Source: Leptospira fletcheri
Lineage (GTDB): Bacteria; Spirochaetota; Leptospiria; Leptospirales; Leptospiraceae
NCBI RefSeq assembly: GCF_004769195.1
Contig: NZ_RQET01000014.1
Coordinates: 1-64,000, forward strand
Direction of reading: 5' to 3'
DNA length: 64,000 bases
Part shown: one piece after another, positions 61,893-64,000 of the stretch
How the letters are laid out: each line of letters starts with the position of its first letter
How positions within the stretch are numbered: the stretch's first letter is position 1
Program-made: the position numbers and the translations under genes
The notes under the pieces: generated by a model
What the model was told of the DNA's origin: nothing
The model's input: only the letters and a program-made list of their open reading frames with translations
Databases searched by the model: none

Positions 61893-64000
61893 TTATATTT
61901 TCTCTAAGGGGGTATAGGCAAGGAAAAAGTTCTTTTCCAAAGAACCGAAACGGATTTTGACTTTCCGATTCTTGCCATGCCCGGAAACCCCCAAGACCGT
62001 CCCCGGGCCGAACTGAGAATGGCGGATCCTATCTCCTTCCCGGATTTCCGCTTCCTCCCCGAGAGGTTCCGCAGCAGGTTCGAACTCGGAAAAAGAGAAG
62101 TCCGAAACCGTTCCCGCGGAGGCCCTAGGAGGTCCTTCCGGCTTTCGAACCCCTTTTTGGGAAACCGTCGATCCGACCCCGAAACATTCCGACGGAATTT
62201 CGGACAGGAACCGAGAAGGAATCATGGGTTCCACGCGGCCGAATTTACGGGAATATCTACAATAACTTAGGTTCAGCTTTTTTCCGGCCCGAGTCAAAGC
62301 CACATAGAAAAGCCGTCTTTCCTCCTGCTCTCCTTTGGGTTCCTCCAAGCTCATGGTGTGCGGAAAAATCCCTTCTTCCAGACCCGTTAAAAAAACGACC
62401 GGAAACTCCAAACCTTTGGCGTTATGAACGGTCATCAGATGCACATAATCCGTAAGCTGCGCCGAATCCTCCTCGGAAGTAAGCAGGCTGATTTGATTCA
62501 AATATTCTTCCAAGCTGGGAGAATCCTCCCTCTCCTCGTATTCCACGATGGAATTCACGAATTCTCTTACGTTTTCCAATCTGGAAACGGACTCCTCGTC
62601 CTGAGAATTCCTTTCCATGTGTTCCGCCCAGCCGGATCGTGCGAGCACCTCCAAGGCGATTTTGGAAGGCGGCTCTCCCTTTTCCTTCATTTCGATCAGG
62701 TCCGAAAAAAGGTGATATAACTCTTTTGCCTTGGTAAAAGCCGCTTTTTTCAACGGCAAGTCGTGGTGCCCCAGGGCTTCCAAAAAAGAAATTCCGCGAT
62801 CCAGGGAAAACTCGCGCATCTTTTCCAGACTCGCCTCACCTATCCCTCGGGGAGGGTTGTTAACGATCCGTAAAAGGGAAATCGAGTCCATAGGATTGGC
62901 GATCACGCTTAAGTAAGCCACCATATCCTTGATTTCCGCCCTATCGAAAAACCGGAAACCTCCGAATATTTTGTACGGAATTCCCGCAGACCTTAAGCCT
63001 TCCTCGAAATACCTGGATTGAGCGTTCGTCCTATAAAATATCGCAAATTCCTTATATTCCGCTCCTCTTGCGGACTCCGCCCGAATTTTCCTTACCGCGT
63101 CGTAGGCCTCCTCGGTTTCGTTTTCGAATTCGGAAAGACGGATCGGTTCTCCTTCGGAATTATTCGTGAATAATTCCTTTTCCTTTCTATCCGGATTATG
63201 TGCGATCACCTTCGAAGCAGCGCGGATGATTCTACTCGTCGACCTGTAATTTTCCTCCAACTTTACCACGAATGCGTCGGGAAAATCCTTTTCGAAGTTC
63301 AAGATATTCGTAATGTCGGCCCCTCTCCAGGAATAAATGGACTGATCGTCGTCCCCGACCACACAAAGATTTCCTCTTTCTCCGGCGAGAAGACGAACCA
63401 GACGATACTGAACCTTATTCGTATCCTGGTATTCGTCCACCATTACGAATCTCCAACGCTCCTGGTATTTGGTTAGAACCGTCGGATTCTCCTCGAAAAG
63501 TCGGACCACTCGTAGGATCAGATCTCCGAAATCGAAGGCTTGGTTTTTTCTTTTCCTAGATTCGTACTCAGAATAGATTTTCACAATCACTTGAGAGCGA
63601 TGTGAAAAATCCTCTTTGCGTACGTATTCGTCTGCATCCGTCATGGAATCCTTCATCGAGGAAAAAATTCCGACAAGAGTGGAAGGTTTGTATTGTTTCG
63701 GATCCTCGTGTAGGTCTTTGACTACCTGCTTCAATAAGGATTCCTGTAACGTAGTATCGTAAACGGTAAATCCGGAGTCGATTCCTAGGGTCGCCGCCTC
63801 TCTACGAAGTATGAACAAACAAAGAGAATGGAACGTCTTGACCTGCACGTTCGGAGAAAGGTTCGGCACCAGAGCACGGACCCTTTCCAACATTTCGGCG
63901 GCGGCCTTATTCGTAAACGTGAGGGCGCAAATGGAATCCGTCCGGCGATTCAGAATTAGATTCGCGATCCGGTGCGTGATGACTCTCGTCTTGCCGGAGC
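61893..64000 (-). CDS. UvrD/PcrA-type DNA helicase, 5' end outside window
   Basis: About 702 residues are visible; the gene runs off the window, and the first complete codons read SGKTRVITHR (end of Walker A) with LTFTNKAAAEMLERV after it. SF1A motifs follow: FDFGDLI, VDEYQDTN, GDDDQSIYSWRGAD, RSTSRIIRAA, VHLMTVHNAKGLEF and RRLFYVALTRA. It unwinds DNA 3' to 5' in repair and replication. The C-terminal IRHSQFGPGTVLGV tail is a typical PcrA-like end. Confidence 0.93.
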   Translation of the reverse strand, partial: SGKTRVITHRIANLILNRRTDSICALTFTNKAAAEMLERVRALVPNLSPNVQVKTFHSLCLFILRREAATLGIDSGFTVYDTTLQESLLKQVVKDLHEDPKQYKPSTLVGIFSSMKDSMTDADEYVRKEDFSHRSQVIVKIYSEYESRKRKNQAFDFGDLILRVVRLFEENPTVLTKYQERWRFVMVDEYQDTNKVQYRLVRLLAGERGNLCVVGDDDQSIYSWRGADITNILNFEKDFPDAFVVKLEENYRSTSRIIRAASKVIAHNPDRKEKELFTNNSEGEPIRLSEFENETEEAYDAVRKIRAESARGAEYKEFAIFYRTNAQSRYFEEGLRSAGIPYKIFGGFRFFDRAEIKDMVAYLSVIANPMDSISLLRIVNNPPRGIGEASLEKMREFSLDRGISFLEALGHHDLPLKKAAFTKAKELYHLFSDLIEMKEKGEPPSKIALEVLARSGWAEHMERNSQDEESVSRLENVREFVNSIVEYEEREDSPSLEEYLNQISLLTSEEDSAQLTDYVHLMTVHNAKGLEFPVVFLTGLEEGIFPHTMSLEEPKGEQEERRLFYVALTRAGKKLNLSYCRYSRKFGRVEPMIPSRFLSEIPSECFGVGSTVSQKGVRKPEGPPRASAGTVSDFSFSEFEPAAEPLGEEAEIREGDRIRHSQFGPGTVLGVSGHGKNRKVKIRFGSLEKNFFLAYTPLEKI

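Noticed and set aside
1..64000. tRNA, rRNA, CRISPR array or insertion sequence
   Set aside because: No cloverleaf-like sequence, regularly spaced repeats, transposase or terminal inverted repeats were noticed by eye; tRNAscan and ISfinder searches would be decisive.

Overview
The window looks like chromosomal DNA of a Leptospira species or a close Leptospiraceae relative. It carries genus-typical families: OmpL47-like repeat proteins, a LipL45-like FecR lipoprotein, DUF1574 proteins, relaxed spirochaetal lipoboxes, a fliS cluster, and a Gram-negative lpxC in a spirochaete-like gene set. By eye, GC is near 45-50%, well above L. interrogans. An environmental or intermediate species is therefore more likely than a classical pathogen (inference). 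No rRNA, tRNA, CRISPR array or intact insertion sequence was seen.

Layout. 0.1-2.4 kb: a minus-strand LysM-FecR gene followed by an OmpL47-like secreted protein. 2.7-5.5 kb: a small secreted Cys protein and a large beta-helix lipoprotein. 5.6-7.0 kb: an AT-rich patch of broken genes (PDZ lipoprotein, an unidentified C-terminal fragment, a frameshifted BamE-like protein). 7.2-11.9 kb: DoxX, a GH5 lipoprotein with a novel-looking Cys/Trp repeat tail, a GT2-GtrA glycosyltransferase and a DJ-1 protein. 11.9-15.0 kb: a YacP-type nuclease, an MBOAT acyltransferase and DUF1574. 15-24 kb: a channel-like protein, thioesterase, patatin, TetR, GlpD, a SpoIIE phosphatase and an alkyl-DHAP-synthase-like oxidase. 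24-34 kb: enoyl-CoA hydratase, a lipoprotein, TPR proteins, cysteine desulfurase, dGTPase, DedA, HNH and a lipoprotein. 33.5-39.4 kb: flagellar chaperone genes with a J-domain gene, then purN-purH and a transaldolase. 39.4-43.7 kb: a second MBOAT-DUF1574 pair, RluB and LipA. 44-46.5 kb: a second FecR plus OmpL47-like pair. 46.6-52.1 kb: sugar dehydrogenase, an odd radical SAM protein, three tandem AIM24 paralogues and an SDR. 52.1-55.3 kb: lpxC behind a sigma-54-like promoter with an upstream dyad, then an EI-type PTS gene. 55.3-64 kb: an unknown protein, acyl-CoA ligase, TlpA, a glycosyltransferase, an IMPase, a small secreted protein and the start-truncated UvrD/PcrA helicase.

The main theme is the cell envelope: lipid A (LpxC), glycerolipid and fatty-acid metabolism (GlpD, ADPS-like, FadD-like, ECH, patatin), two putative O-acylation modules (MBOAT plus an SGNH-like DUF1574), glycosyltransferases and many lipoproteins. 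The most notable observation is the sigma-54 promoter architecture in front of lpxC. It would place the committed step of lipid A synthesis under RpoN control.
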